From: Shewanella vesiculosa | Lineage (GTDB): Bacteria; Pseudomonadota; Gammaproteobacteria; Enterobacterales; Shewanellaceae | Assembly (NCBI RefSeq): GCF_021560015.1 | Contig: NZ_CP073588.1 | Coordinates: 2,232,001-2,296,000 of the forward strand | Direction of reading: 5' to 3' | DNA: 64,000 bases | The notes under the pieces: model-generated | What the model was told of the DNA's origin: nothing | Seen by the model: only the letters and a program-made list of their open reading frames with translations | The model's database searches: none | Program-made: the position numbers and the translations under genes | In this document: positions 45,601 to 54,322 of the stretch, one piece after another | Layout of the letters: each line of letters begins with the position of its first letter | Position numbering within the stretch: position 1 is the first letter of the stretch

Positions 45601-45733
45601 ATTTGCGACCATGGTAACTTTATTAGTGATCCCCGCAATGTACCGACTTATTTCTTCGTCAACCCACTCTCCTGGGTTTGTAGAAGAACAACTTAATAAT
45701 GCTATTGCCGCTCAACAAGCGCAAAAGCCTTAA
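42629..45733 (+). CDS. RND (HAE1-type) efflux pump inner-membrane transporter
   Basis: Proton-driven drug or metabolite exporter. 1034 residues, full length. The start MWLSDTAVKRPVVAIVLSLLL holds TM1; the periplasmic loop follows; TM4 has the proton-relay pair in LAIGLVVDDAIVVVENIFHH; the second half repeats the layout and carries GMVTKNGILIVEFANQLRD and SARRLRPILMTAFTTLIGAIPLI. AGGAG sits eight bases upstream of the ATG. No tolC-like gene is next to the pair, so it probably uses a shared channel. Of the Pseudomonas/Vibrio pumps it recalls MexK/VexH-type proteins, but the substrate is unknown. Confidence 0.95.
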   Translation: MWLSDTAVKRPVVAIVLSLLLCVFGLVSFSKLSVREMPDVQNPVVTVMTTYSGASATIMESKITKNLEDELTGISGIDEITSTTRNGMSRISIKFELGWDLTEGVSDVRDAVAKAQRRLPDEANDPIVSKDNGTGEPSIYVNLSSENMDRTQLTDYAQRVLEDRFSLITGVSSVNISGGLYKVMYVQLKPQLMAGRNVTTNDIISALNTENLETPGGEVRNDTTVMSVRTKRLYYSPEDFNYLVVHTADDGTPIYLKDVASVFVGAENENSTFKSNGIVNLSLGIVPQSDANPLDISTRVQQEVDKVQSFLPEGTKLIVDYDANVFIARSINEVYNTLFITGVLVILVLYIFIGQVRATLIPAVTVPVSLIAAFIAAYSLGYSINLLTLMALILAIGLVVDDAIVVVENIFHHIEQGEEPILAAYKGTREVGFAVISTTLVLVMVFLPISFMDGMVGLLFTEFSVMLAMSVLFSSLIALTLTPVMSSKLLKANVKKNRFNIAIDNGFARMERGYRRLVKWALRWRIAAPLIIIACIGGSYMLMQQVPSQLSPQEDRGVLFAFIKGAEGTSYNRMIANMDIVESRLMPLLGQGVVKSFSVEAPAFGGRAGDQTGFAIIQLEDWQDRDTNIKQALALIAQTLKDIPDVMVRPMLPGFRGQSSEPVQFVLGGSDYSELFKWAQVLQQEADASPMLSGADLDYAETTPELVVTVDKQRAAELGISVEEISTTLEIMLGGRKETTFVERGEEYDVYLRGDENSFNSITDLSKIYFRSGRGQLITLDTVTHVEEVASPQRLSHTNKQKSITIKANLGEGYTLGEALDFLEQRAITLLPSDISIAYTGESKDFKENQSGVMIVFGLALLIAYLVLAAQFESFINPAVVMFTVPMGIFGGFIGLVLTHQGMNIYSQIGMIMLIGMVTKNGILIVEFANQLRDRGLSLDNAIIDASARRLRPILMTAFTTLIGAIPLIVSTGAGSESRIAVGTVIFFGMAFATMVTLLVIPAMYRLISSSTHSPGFVEEQLNNAIAAQQAQKP

Positions 45734-45749
45734 TTTTTCAGGTGTAATA

Positions 45750-46223
45750 ATGACAACGCTTGCCGTATTTGTAGATGTGCAAAATATTTATTACACCTGT
45801 AAGCAAGGTTTTGGTCGTTCGTTTAATTACCGAGCCTTGTATAAGCAGTTATCGGCACGAGGGAACATTTCTCATGCTATCGCTTATGCTATTGCGCCAG
45901 CTGATGATGGACAGGTAAAGTTTCAAGACGCGCTAAAACACATTGGCTTTAACGTAAAAACTAAGCCCTATATTCAGCGTAGTGATGGTTCGGCTAAAGG
46001 AGATTGGGACGTGGGGATCACCATCGATATGCTTGAGATAGCGCCCACGGTAGATGAAGTTATTTTACTCTCTGGTGATGGTGATTTTGATTTATTACTA
46101 AAAAAGATAAACCAAACAACCACATGCTATACCCACGTATTAAGTGTTGAGCGCCTCACAGCAAAATCTTTAACCGATCAATGCCAACAATTTACCGCTA
46201 TCGAAGCACCATTATTGATCTAG
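45750..46223 (+). CDS. NYN domain protein (LabA/DUF88 family)
   Basis: Putative PIN-like nuclease of 157 residues. Start at 45750 is set by AGGTG before the ATG; it is 16 bases after the pump stop. Acidic residues expected in a NYN active site are visible: AVFVDVQNIYY, KGDWDVGITIDM and ILLSGDGDFDLLL. The family is thought to cut RNA, but targets are unknown. It probably shares a transcript with the RND pair, although no functional link is evident. Confidence 0.85.
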   Translation: MTTLAVFVDVQNIYYTCKQGFGRSFNYRALYKQLSARGNISHAIAYAIAPADDGQVKFQDALKHIGFNVKTKPYIQRSDGSAKGDWDVGITIDMLEIAPTVDEVILLSGDGDFDLLLKKINQTTTCYTHVLSVERLTAKSLTDQCQQFTAIEAPLLI

Positions 46224-46627
46224 ATAATATAACGTAAGCTTGTGCCAATGAGCGATACCAAGTGACTTTTGCGTGCTAAAAACTTAATTAGCCACAACTT
46301 AGCGCCACATTACTGTAGTCCATTACAGCAACACTGCATAAGTTCTAACACAATAGAATAGCCGCATAAATTAACAAACCGATGCAGTTTAACTTCAATG
46401 ATATTGGTCAGTATCAAATGGATTTAAGCCAGGTTAATTTATCGAATATAAGTATACAGTAACGGGTGCCGATTACGCTTATCGGTAATCGAAAAAACTT
46501 ATATAACAAGCGCTTAATCACTAAAAGTTCACAGAATGGACTGATGATGAAAAACATGAAATATCACTTTATTGCTAGAAGTGCTATTATTGCCTTGCCA
46601 TTACAGGACTGTTCGATAAAGGATTAT
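46224..46627. other. spacer before the solute-binding protein gene
   Basis: About 400 bases without a convincing gene. The reading frame of the next gene is open back to 46466, but no homology-like sequence or ribosome-binding site supports that extension. Confidence 0.55.
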
Positions 46628-47443
46628 ATGTCGTCAACATATCAAAAAAATGTACTTTTTGATTGCATTTTACTGCCAAAATATTCTTGCTTATCAATAC
46701 ATTACTTATTTTTAATATTAATGACTATTGTCAGTTTCCTTTCTATACACAATACCGCGGCACAACCATTATCAATTACGCTAGCCGCTGAAGATAGCTG
46801 GCCGCCCTTTGCTGATGAAGTTGGTCGAGGCATTTCCCACAACATTATCCGCCATGCTTTTGAGCAAGTTGATGTTAACATCTCAACTATCGTAGTCCCT
46901 TATGCTCGCGGATTAATTATGACTGAACGAGGCTCGGTTGATGGCGTATTTAATGTTACCAGAGAGCAAAGTACGATTGACCGATTTGTTTTCGGTAATG
47001 AACCTCTTTTTACCATAACGGCTTCTTTTTTCTTTGCCAAAGATTATCCTACGGTTGCAAAAAATAAATGGCAACTGCCAACCCAAAGCACCATAGGTAT
47101 TGTCAATGGTTATGAGTATGGAGATGAATTTACAACACTGGTAGAAAAACGAAAGCTCCAAGTTATCACTGTAGATAGCCAACGCCAATTAACTAATTTG
47201 TTATTAGTGGGCAGAATTGACTCTGCTATCATGTATGATCTTGTTGCTGACGTTTACATCAAGCGGATGGGAGTTAACAATGATATACAAGCTAAATTTA
47301 ACAATCATACCAGTAAAATATTTGTCGCTTTTTCTAAACTTAATCCGCAATCAAAACACCTTAGCGAGTTACTCGACAAAGGGCTAATAGCACTAAAAAA
47401 ACAGGGTAAATACCAGCAATTACTTCTGCCCCTAAATGATTAA
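46628..47443 (+). CDS. periplasmic solute-binding protein, family 3 (transporter-like)
   Basis: 271 residues from the ATG at 46628 (MSSTYQKN), chosen for AAAGGA upstream. A hydrophobic segment (IHYLFLILMTIVSFLSIHNTAA) acts as signal peptide. The rest fits the small-amino-acid-binding SBP_bac_3 fold: ITLAAEDSWPPFADEVGRGISHNIIRHAFEQ, then VDGVFNVTREQSTIDRFVFGNEPL. No permease or ATPase genes are adjacent, so it may be an orphan binding protein or sensor. Confidence 0.8.
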   Translation: MSSTYQKNVLFDCILLPKYSCLSIHYLFLILMTIVSFLSIHNTAAQPLSITLAAEDSWPPFADEVGRGISHNIIRHAFEQVDVNISTIVVPYARGLIMTERGSVDGVFNVTREQSTIDRFVFGNEPLFTITASFFFAKDYPTVAKNKWQLPTQSTIGIVNGYEYGDEFTTLVEKRKLQVITVDSQRQLTNLLLVGRIDSAIMYDLVADVYIKRMGVNNDIQAKFNNHTSKIFVAFSKLNPQSKHLSELLDKGLIALKKQGKYQQLLLPLND

Positions 47444-47478
47444 TAGCAACACAGTAAATAACATAAGGTCATAGTGTA

Positions 47479-47910
47479 ATGAGTCGTGTCCCTGCGCAAC
47501 AACAATACAGCCCAGTGCAGTCTTTTTCAGTACAAATTTATTATGAAGATACTGACTTTTCAGGAGTGGTGTATCATCCAAATTTTTTGAAATATTTCGA
47601 ACGTGCTCGTGAACATGTTATTGGTGCAGAGATCCTCAGCCAACTTTGGCAACAACAACAATTGGGTTTTGCTGTTTATCGCAGTGATATGTTATGTCAC
47701 GATGGCGTTGAATTTGCTGATATTATTGATGTACGTACTCAATTTTATTTTGAAAGTAAGTACCGTACAGTGTGGAAACAGGAAATATGGCGACCTAATG
47801 CTAAAAAACCAGCAGTGACGGCAACGATAGAAATGGTCTGTATGAACCAGAAACGTCAACTTGCGCCCATGCCGACAGAATTAATGACCCATCTATCCAA
47901 GGGGATTTAA
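47479..47910 (+). CDS. YbgC/FadM-like hotdog acyl-CoA thioesterase
   Basis: 143 residues with one hotdog domain. The 4-hydroxybenzoyl-CoA-type active-site pattern is clear: YYEDTDFSGVVYHPNFLKYFERARE (residues 21-45), with the catalytic Asp in the DTD motif. Hydrolyses acyl-CoA thioesters; substrate unknown. AAGGT lies upstream of the ATG. It follows the solute-binding gene by 35 bases and converges with the EAL gene. Confidence 0.9.
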   Translation: MSRVPAQQQYSPVQSFSVQIYYEDTDFSGVVYHPNFLKYFERAREHVIGAEILSQLWQQQQLGFAVYRSDMLCHDGVEFADIIDVRTQFYFESKYRTVWKQEIWRPNAKKPAVTATIEMVCMNQKRQLAPMPTELMTHLSKGI

Positions 47911-47934
47911 AACATTAGCGCTATAGATAACAAT

Positions 47935-49446
47935 TTATGGCTGGTTAATTTGAGCAGAGCTGATGAGTGGGTAATTAAGTTGCGGATATATGTGCTCAAA
48001 CTCACTGGCAGTAAAAGGTTTAGCAAAATAATCACCTTGAATGGTATCCACCCCAAAATAATGTAATGCTTCCAATACTGTCTTAGATTCAACCCCTTCA
48101 ACCGTCACTTCAAAACCTAGATTTTTAGCGAGATCGATACTCGTCTTAACAATTTGCTTTGCCGCTGGTGAAGTTTCAAACTCATCTAAAAAGGCTTTAT
48201 CTATTTTCACTTCATCAACGGGTAAATGACGCAAATAAGCCAAAGAAGAGTGGCCAGTACCAAAGTCATCAATCGCAAGTTTAACCCCAATATCGCGTAA
48301 TTGATTTAAAGTCACAATGGTTTGTGCCAGTGATTTCATTAAAACACTTTCAGTGATTTCAATCGTAATCGATTCGGCTGGCACCAGATATTGAGCTAAT
48401 TTGCTTGCAACATCAGCGGCAAGATTGGGATTATCTAAATCAGTAGAAGATAAATTAATGGCGACATTAACGTAAACCCCTGTGTTGCGCCATTTAACTT
48501 GTTGAGCTAGCACGTTATCTAACACCCAAGTACTCAAAATATTAATCATTCCAGTTTGTTCTGCTAATGGAATAAACTCATTAGGCGAAATTAATCCCAA
48601 ACTGTCATGCTGCCAACGAATTAACGCTTCAACCTGCTTACAGTGACCACTTTTTAAATCTAACTTGGGTTGGAATACCATAAACAGCTGATTTTGCTTT
48701 AACCCTTTAGGCAAGCCATTGATAATTAATAATTCTCTGTATTGGGCTTTATCATCATCTTGATCATAAAATGCCATGGCTTGCTTTAATGTTTTGGCTT
48801 TTTTTAATGCCAAATCTAAGCGGCGCAGCATCAAACTGACCTCGGCATGATGTTCACTTAATGACAATACACCCAATTGTATTTTGATACTGATGGGTTG
48901 TTGTTCAATTTCAAACGGTCTTTGTAATTCACTCTTGATTTCAAGCAGTTGCTCAACTGTCAATTTTTGGTGAAAAAACAATAGAAACTCATTTCCGTTC
49001 ATACGAGCGATAAACTGTGCTTTGCAATTAAGGTTATCGATCCGCTTCGCAAACGCTTTAAGAAATTTGTCGCCAAATAAAAAACCAAACAAATCGTTCA
49101 CAAACCGAAATTGTCGAATATCTATCAGCACTAACATGCCGTCTGACATGGGCATTTTAGACAACATTTTACGTTTAAAACCGACACGGTTAGCTAAGCC
49201 AGTTAACTTATCTCGTTCGGTACTAAAGATGCTTGATTGATGTAAGTCGTGAAGAACGTTAATGAGCGGTTTTAATGAGGTTGAAGTTGAAGCGGAGTCT
49301 ACGTTGAATGAATCTTGATTAAGTAATTGTAATTGCAACGAATGAGTCAATTGTTGAATAAAACGATGCTGACGCCAATAGAGAAGTGCAACGCTACACA
49401 GCAAGATCGCCATAATACATAACATCGTTATCAAAAAGTAATTCAT
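47935..49446 (-). CDS. cyclic-di-GMP phosphodiesterase, degenerate GGDEF plus EAL
   Basis: 503 residues from ATG 49446 (GAAG upstream); the TTG 21 bases earlier is less likely. One N-terminal membrane segment (YFLITMLCIMAILLCSVALLYW), then a GGDEF domain whose signature reads NGNEF instead of GGDEF (in ARMNGNEFLLFF), so it is unlikely to make c-di-GMP. The EAL domain has all key motifs: VEALIRWQH, NLSSTDL, IEITESVLM, AIDDFGTGHSSL, KIDKAFL and EGVES, so it should cleave c-di-GMP. The degenerate domain may bind GTP as a regulator, known for related proteins. Confidence 0.93.
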   Translation of the reverse strand: MNYFLITMLCIMAILLCSVALLYWRQHRFIQQLTHSLQLQLLNQDSFNVDSASTSTSLKPLINVLHDLHQSSIFSTERDKLTGLANRVGFKRKMLSKMPMSDGMLVLIDIRQFRFVNDLFGFLFGDKFLKAFAKRIDNLNCKAQFIARMNGNEFLLFFHQKLTVEQLLEIKSELQRPFEIEQQPISIKIQLGVLSLSEHHAEVSLMLRRLDLALKKAKTLKQAMAFYDQDDDKAQYRELLIINGLPKGLKQNQLFMVFQPKLDLKSGHCKQVEALIRWQHDSLGLISPNEFIPLAEQTGMINILSTWVLDNVLAQQVKWRNTGVYVNVAINLSSTDLDNPNLAADVASKLAQYLVPAESITIEITESVLMKSLAQTIVTLNQLRDIGVKLAIDDFGTGHSSLAYLRHLPVDEVKIDKAFLDEFETSPAAKQIVKTSIDLAKNLGFEVTVEGVESKTVLEALHYFGVDTIQGDYFAKPFTASEFEHIYPQLNYPLISSAQINQP

Positions 49447-49567
49447 TAAGTCTTCATCATGTTGCAATTTTAATCATCACAGTATTCAACGCAAAAATAC
49501 ATCACTAATATTAATCATCTGTGTTTGACTCATTTGATAATATCAGTGAAATAAGCACAACATACTA

Positions 49568-50410
49568 CTATTCGTAACTTTGCTTAATTGAATGATACAT
49601 ATCAATGAACTCATCACTGGCAAGATCTTCTGCAGTAACAGGCAAGCCTCTTTGTGCAAAGACGCCCAATCTTTCAGCTAATTCTTCACCGGCACGCAGT
49701 TCACCCGTGTAAAATGCAGCCGAACGGATAAAGTCGAGATAAGATACTTTTTCAGGCATGTAATGAAGATCGGCCCATCGTTCGACCACTTCCATTACCT
49801 CAGGGGCAAAATCCCATGTTTTTAATACGGCGCGACCAATAGGGCCCTGCATTTTACGCACTAAACTGCGTAAATCATCAATTCGGCTAAATAACTCAGG
49901 GTGAACTTCCGCTTCGGTTAATACTGGTAATGCACCAATATTATGCACTAAACCAGCTAGAGTAAGCGTATCACGGTCTAATTTCTTACTCGGGTGACGT
50001 TTATTGTACATATCTAACATGGCACCGGAGGAAGCTGTCACTTCAATAGAGGTTTTCCATACTTCATCCATCACCTCCCACACCATTTCGTTAGTGGAGA
50101 TAAATAACTGCTCCATGGCAACAGATGTGGTAATAGATTTAATTTGTACTAAACCAATACGACTCACAGCGGCATTAATATTTTCAGCTTTGTTACCACG
50201 AGAATATAAAGCACTGTTGGCAACTTTGATAATGCGCGCTGAAATAGCGGCATCTTGACCAATAATGTCAGCAACTTGCTTGAGGCTTGAATCTTGACGA
50301 GACACGACTTCTTGAACACGCATGGCCACTTCGGGCAGTGTTGGTAAAACTAAAGCATCATCTTTAAGCTTTTTTAATAGTCCAACCAAGAGTTGATGTT
50401 CCGTAGACAT
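49568..50410 (-). CDS. HDOD domain protein
   Basis: 280 residues from ATG 50410, with GGAG five bases upstream. The HDOD domain (HD-related output domain) covers most of it: LPTLPEVAMRVQEVVSRQDSSLKQVADIIGQDAAISARIIKVANSALY would be its N-terminal helical part and LAGLVHNIGALPVL its HD-like segment with the metal ligands replaced (HN instead of HD). HDOD proteins are signalling proteins in stress and c-di-GMP circuits without known catalysis. Lies 100 bases upstream of the EAL gene on the same strand. Confidence 0.9.
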   Translation of the reverse strand: MSTEHQLLVGLLKKLKDDALVLPTLPEVAMRVQEVVSRQDSSLKQVADIIGQDAAISARIIKVANSALYSRGNKAENINAAVSRIGLVQIKSITTSVAMEQLFISTNEMVWEVMDEVWKTSIEVTASSGAMLDMYNKRHPSKKLDRDTLTLAGLVHNIGALPVLTEAEVHPELFSRIDDLRSLVRKMQGPIGRAVLKTWDFAPEVMEVVERWADLHYMPEKVSYLDFIRSAAFYTGELRAGEELAERLGVFAQRGLPVTAEDLASDEFIDMYHSIKQSYE

Positions 50411-50660
50411 GAGGTCTCCATAAATAAATAGCCACTGATGTTGGATTATATACCCAAAGCGATAACATTTGCGATTACTCAACTAACGAGAAGCCAATTA
50501 ATTATATCGTTCCGTTAAGCTTTGTCGCTCGGTAACCAGATTAGTAGTTGTAAAATACAACCGACCTCACAAATTCTAAGGCTATATTTGTCCCCGCTAA
50601 TATCCTTAAGTAAGCTTCGGCCCTTGAGTCATACACTATTTAACTAGGTCGAGTAAAACC

Positions 50661-52025
50661 ATGTTTAAACCTGAATTATTATCTCCCGCTGGTACGCTTA
50701 AAAATATGCGTTACGCCTTTGCTTATGGTGCCGATGCTGTTTATGCAGGCCAACCTCGTTACAGTTTACGAGTCAGAAATAATGATTTCAAAATGGAGAA
50801 CCTTGCTTCAGGTATTGAAGAAGCTCATGCCCTAGGGAAAAAATTGTATGTGGTGAGTAATATTGCGCCGCACAATGCCAAACTCAAAACCTATATTAAA
50901 GACATGGAACCTGTGATTGCAATGAAACCCGATGCGGTGATCATGTCAGATCCGGGGCTTATTATGATGGTACGCGAAGCGTTCCCTGAACAAGTAGTTC
51001 ACTTATCAGTTCAAGCAAACGCCATTAACTGGGCGTCGGTCAAATTCTGGCAACAGCAAGGGATTAAGCGAGTCATATTATCGCGTGAATTGTCACTTGA
51101 TGAAATTGAAGAAATTCGTCAGCGGTGTCCAGATATAGAATTAGAAGTGTTTGTTCATGGCGCATTGTGTATGGCATATTCAGGCCGTTGTTTATTGTCT
51201 GGTTATATGAATAAACGCGATCCTAATCAGGGAACCTGCACTAATGCATGTCGCTGGAAATATGATGTACACCAAGCACAACAAACTGAGAGCGGAGATA
51301 TCATCCCTGTGGCCCCCACAGTTCAGTTTGAAACTCCAACCTTAGGTTCGGGTCAACCCAGTAATGAGATTGTTTTATTACAAGAAGCCGGTCGCCCTGG
51401 CGAATATATGCCAGCGTTTGAAGATGAACATGGCACTTACATTATGAACTCAAAAGATTTACGCGCTATTCAACATGTGGATCGTTTAACCAGAATGGGC
51501 ATTGATTCATTAAAAATTGAAGGTCGTACCAAATCTTTTTATTATGTTGCGCGCACTGCCCAACTTTATCGTCAGGCCATTGAAGATGCTGCTGCGGGTA
51601 AAGACTTTGATCGCACTTTAATGAACAACCTTGAAGGCTTAGCGCATCGCGGCTATACCGAAGGTTTTTTACGTCGTCACGTTCATGATGAATATCAAAA
51701 TTACCAATATGGTCATTCTGTAAGTGATAGTCAGCAATTTGCTGGTGAATTTACTGGCAAACGAAATCCACAAGGGTTAGCTGAAATAGACGTCAAAAAT
51801 AAATTCTCTGTCGGCGACAGCGTTGAAATAATGACAACTGAAGGTAATTTTGTTATCACTATTGAAGCATTACTGAATCGCAAAGGTGAATCTATCGATT
51901 CCGCTTTAGGCTCAGGACATTTTGTGTTTCTCGCGCTGCCAGCAGATATTAACATCGACAAAGCCATGCTAATGCGTAATTTACCTGAGGGGATGGATAC
52001 TCGAAACCCTCATCAATCTGTTTAA
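50661..52025 (+). CDS. trhP: tRNA 5-hydroxyuridine modification protein TrhP
   Basis: U32 peptidase-family protein (formerly YegQ) that hydroxylates tRNA U34 with prephenate. 454 residues (E. coli 453). Starts PELLSPAGTLKNMRYAFAYGADAVYAGQPRYSLR; the Cys cluster LCMAYSGRCLLSGYMNKRDPNQGTCTNACRW marks the U32 group. The ferredoxin yfhL starts 11 bases downstream, as expected for a partner in this reaction. Confidence 0.95.
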   Translation: MFKPELLSPAGTLKNMRYAFAYGADAVYAGQPRYSLRVRNNDFKMENLASGIEEAHALGKKLYVVSNIAPHNAKLKTYIKDMEPVIAMKPDAVIMSDPGLIMMVREAFPEQVVHLSVQANAINWASVKFWQQQGIKRVILSRELSLDEIEEIRQRCPDIELEVFVHGALCMAYSGRCLLSGYMNKRDPNQGTCTNACRWKYDVHQAQQTESGDIIPVAPTVQFETPTLGSGQPSNEIVLLQEAGRPGEYMPAFEDEHGTYIMNSKDLRAIQHVDRLTRMGIDSLKIEGRTKSFYYVARTAQLYRQAIEDAAAGKDFDRTLMNNLEGLAHRGYTEGFLRRHVHDEYQNYQYGHSVSDSQQFAGEFTGKRNPQGLAEIDVKNKFSVGDSVEIMTTEGNFVITIEALLNRKGESIDSALGSGHFVFLALPADINIDKAMLMRNLPEGMDTRNPHQSV

Positions 52026-52030
52026 CCTGA

Positions 52031-52294
<264 letters not shown>

Positions 52295-52331
52295 CACTGA
52301 CAACGCATGTTAGTCATACCGTAGTCAGCAT

Positions 52332-52367
52332 AAAGTGAATGAGCGCCGATTGGCGCTCATTCACTTT
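52332..52367 (+). terminator. terminator after yfhL
   Basis: A 16-base-pair perfect stem, with AAAGTGAATGAGCGCC as one arm, and loop GATT. It is 38 bases after the yfhL stop and may also serve the convergent gene at 52543. Confidence 0.85.
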
Positions 52368-52542
52368 GAGTCATTTAGCGGCATAAGTCATGCTCAAAAA
52401 TCATTGCAATCATAAAGACTGACTCACCTTCTGAGTAAATTGAAAAAGATGATAAATTTCATTTTGTTATCTTTATTTATGTGTTTATTTGCTCTGTTCT
52501 AAAATCATTACATTAAAATAGTATCAGACTAATTGAGCGAGC

Positions 52543-53523
52543 TTAATCTGTGGTACAACTTGCATTATCGGACATTTTTTCTATGTCATTTTGTGTGTTG
52601 AGTATGTTGCTATCTTCGGGTTGTAATTGAAGTGCTTTTTTGATCATCTCCATTGCCCTCTGTTTACAACCAGACACAGACAAACTGTAAGCGTAATTAT
52701 TTAAATAAGCGCCCTGTTGCTCAGGCTGTTGCGCGCTATAATTTAATCCCTGTTGATACCAAAAAGTAGCCTTGGCGTTATCTATTGCTAAATAATAATT
52801 TCCAAGCAAAAAATAGCTTAGCCAATAGTCAGGCCATTGTCTGGTGGCATTTTCAAGCGCATTTATGCCGGCAGTACTTTCGCCAACACTGAGCAAATCT
52901 TGGGCGGCGCTGGCGTAAATAAACCGGTCGAAATGTGAACTCTTGATATCCGGCGGCACAACAGCCAATAACCAATATTGGCCTCGCAACCAGGTGCGTT
53001 CAAATACTTTAAGTTCCGCGATACGGTTTTTATGGCTGCCAGAATGGAGCACTACCTGCTGATTATTAAGGTCATAGCCAGTTACCACTGCGTAATGCCA
53101 CATGGGATACCATGAGGTTGATAAATTTTGTAGCACTATGACCGGAATGTTTTCACTGACCAAAGACAGAAGTTGGGTCAAGTTGCCTGATTCAGCATAA
53201 GCAAGCAGCCCCTGTTGACGGGCTGCGGCCACCATTTCAATTTGCAAGCTGCCTTGTAAATCAGGAATAAACAGTGCTGGTGCTATTTGCTGAGGTGTTT
53301 TGGTTAGCCCATAAAAATTGAACACTTCTGAGAGTGTTGTAGGACCACAGAAGTAATCCTCTTGAGGATAAAAAGGAACCCCAGTAATTTGATGTTTAAG
53401 GGAAATATCGGGCGGATTAGCTAATAACATGGCTGTCTGGGGCGGAACCGATAGACAGCCACTGAGAAATAAACAAAAGCCAGTAATACCAACGGCTTTT
53501 GTGAACCAGCTTATGTGACTCAT
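52543..53523 (-). CDS. PA2778-family C39-like cysteine peptidase lipoprotein with TPR region
   Basis: 326 residues. Lipobox LSGC at the end of the signal peptide predicts an outer- or inner-membrane lipoprotein facing the periplasm. The C39-like domain (about residues 45-190) has the catalytic Cys in DYFCGPTTLSEVF and the His in MWHYAVVTGYDL, followed by an Asp/Asn. The C-terminal third has TPR-like helices (YWLSYFLLGNYYLAIDNAKATFWYQQGL). This is the PA2778 family of Pseudomonas; no function has been shown that I know of. It follows its partner by 15 bases, an operon of two. Confidence 0.88.
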   Translation of the reverse strand: MSHISWFTKAVGITGFCLFLSGCLSVPPQTAMLLANPPDISLKHQITGVPFYPQEDYFCGPTTLSEVFNFYGLTKTPQQIAPALFIPDLQGSLQIEMVAAARQQGLLAYAESGNLTQLLSLVSENIPVIVLQNLSTSWYPMWHYAVVTGYDLNNQQVVLHSGSHKNRIAELKVFERTWLRGQYWLLAVVPPDIKSSHFDRFIYASAAQDLLSVGESTAGINALENATRQWPDYWLSYFLLGNYYLAIDNAKATFWYQQGLNYSAQQPEQQGAYLNNYAYSLSVSGCKQRAMEMIKKALQLQPEDSNILNTQNDIEKMSDNASCTTD

Positions 53524-53538
53524 ACTTGAAAATACGAC

Positions 53539-53919
53539 CTAGTTAATGGGCCTAATAAAGGAAAACACATCGGTAACGCCCACCAAATCGAGAACCACTA
53601 ACACCACTAATACAGTGACCACAACTCCTACTACGCCACCAGCAGCCGCAGGCATATCATTCATTTGGGTGTTTAATTGGTTTAATTCCTGATCCGTCAT
53701 GCTGGCGATCCGCATTTCTGCATCCTCCATACTAACGCCAAGTGCTACCAGTTTATTTTGAACGTCAACGTTACTCAGCATTGCAATGACTTGTTGTTTA
53801 TTATAAATATTTTTCTGCTGAACGATAACCTGCTCTGAGGAAATAACCCCAGCGTAGGTGGTCGAAATACAAGTCAAATAAGCTAACATTACTGTGGCGA
53901 CTGCAAGAACTTTTTTCAT
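53539..53919 (-). CDS. PA2779-family small membrane protein
   Basis: 126 residues: Sec signal peptide (cleavage near TYA-G), a helical soluble part, then a double glycine at 94-95 preceding one strongly hydrophobic helix (about 96-118) and a short tail ending FIRPIN. The MTDQELNQL stretch (74-82) recalls the Leu/Glu-Leu pattern of double-Gly leaders. First gene of the pair with the PA2778-like peptidase. Confidence 0.86.
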   Translation of the reverse strand: MKKVLAVATVMLAYLTCISTTYAGVISSEQVIVQQKNIYNKQQVIAMLSNVDVQNKLVALGVSMEDAEMRIASMTDQELNQLNTQMNDMPAAAGGVVGVVVTVLVVLVVLDLVGVTDVFSFIRPIN

Positions 53920-54322
53920 TGGATTTCCTTTGATTGAGCGAATGTAAATATCTTATTAACAGTAGAGTTAATGCTGCGTAATAACAAGGTATATCGAGAT
54001 TATAGACATCAGATTATTTATATCATCGCGCAGAGTAAAAGCTGACATCATTACAGCCCAAAGATGACTGTATCTGAACCATACTTCTCCACGCCAGCTT
54101 ATAGGTTAATTGACGCCATTGAGCGCATTACTCCAAACTAACGCCTATAGCGCGATAAGATCGATCACTGATTGAATCTACTCTACTCACGGTTAAATGA
54201 TAACGTCAGGATTTGCGCTTGTATCTCATCTTGATTCGCTAATATTGAGCATCTAATCTTATGTTCCTAGCATCGGCAAAACGGCGCAAAATGCGCCGTT
54301 TTTCATGGTCAAACAAGCAAAA
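53920..54322. other. spacer upstream of the PA2779-like gene and after ubiT
   Basis: About 400 bases between two minus-strand genes. It holds the ubiT terminator at its right end and no credible ORF. Confidence 0.6.
54278..54302 (-). terminator. ubiT terminator
   Basis: AACGGCGCA and TGCGCCGTT (extended by A-T pairs) around AAA; on the minus strand the sequence ends in TTTT. It is 20 bases after the ubiT stop. Confidence 0.85.

Noticed and set aside
46466-46627. N-terminal extension of the solute-binding protein
   Set aside because: The frame is open, but the better ribosome-binding site is at 46618-46623 and the added residues do not resemble a protein domain.
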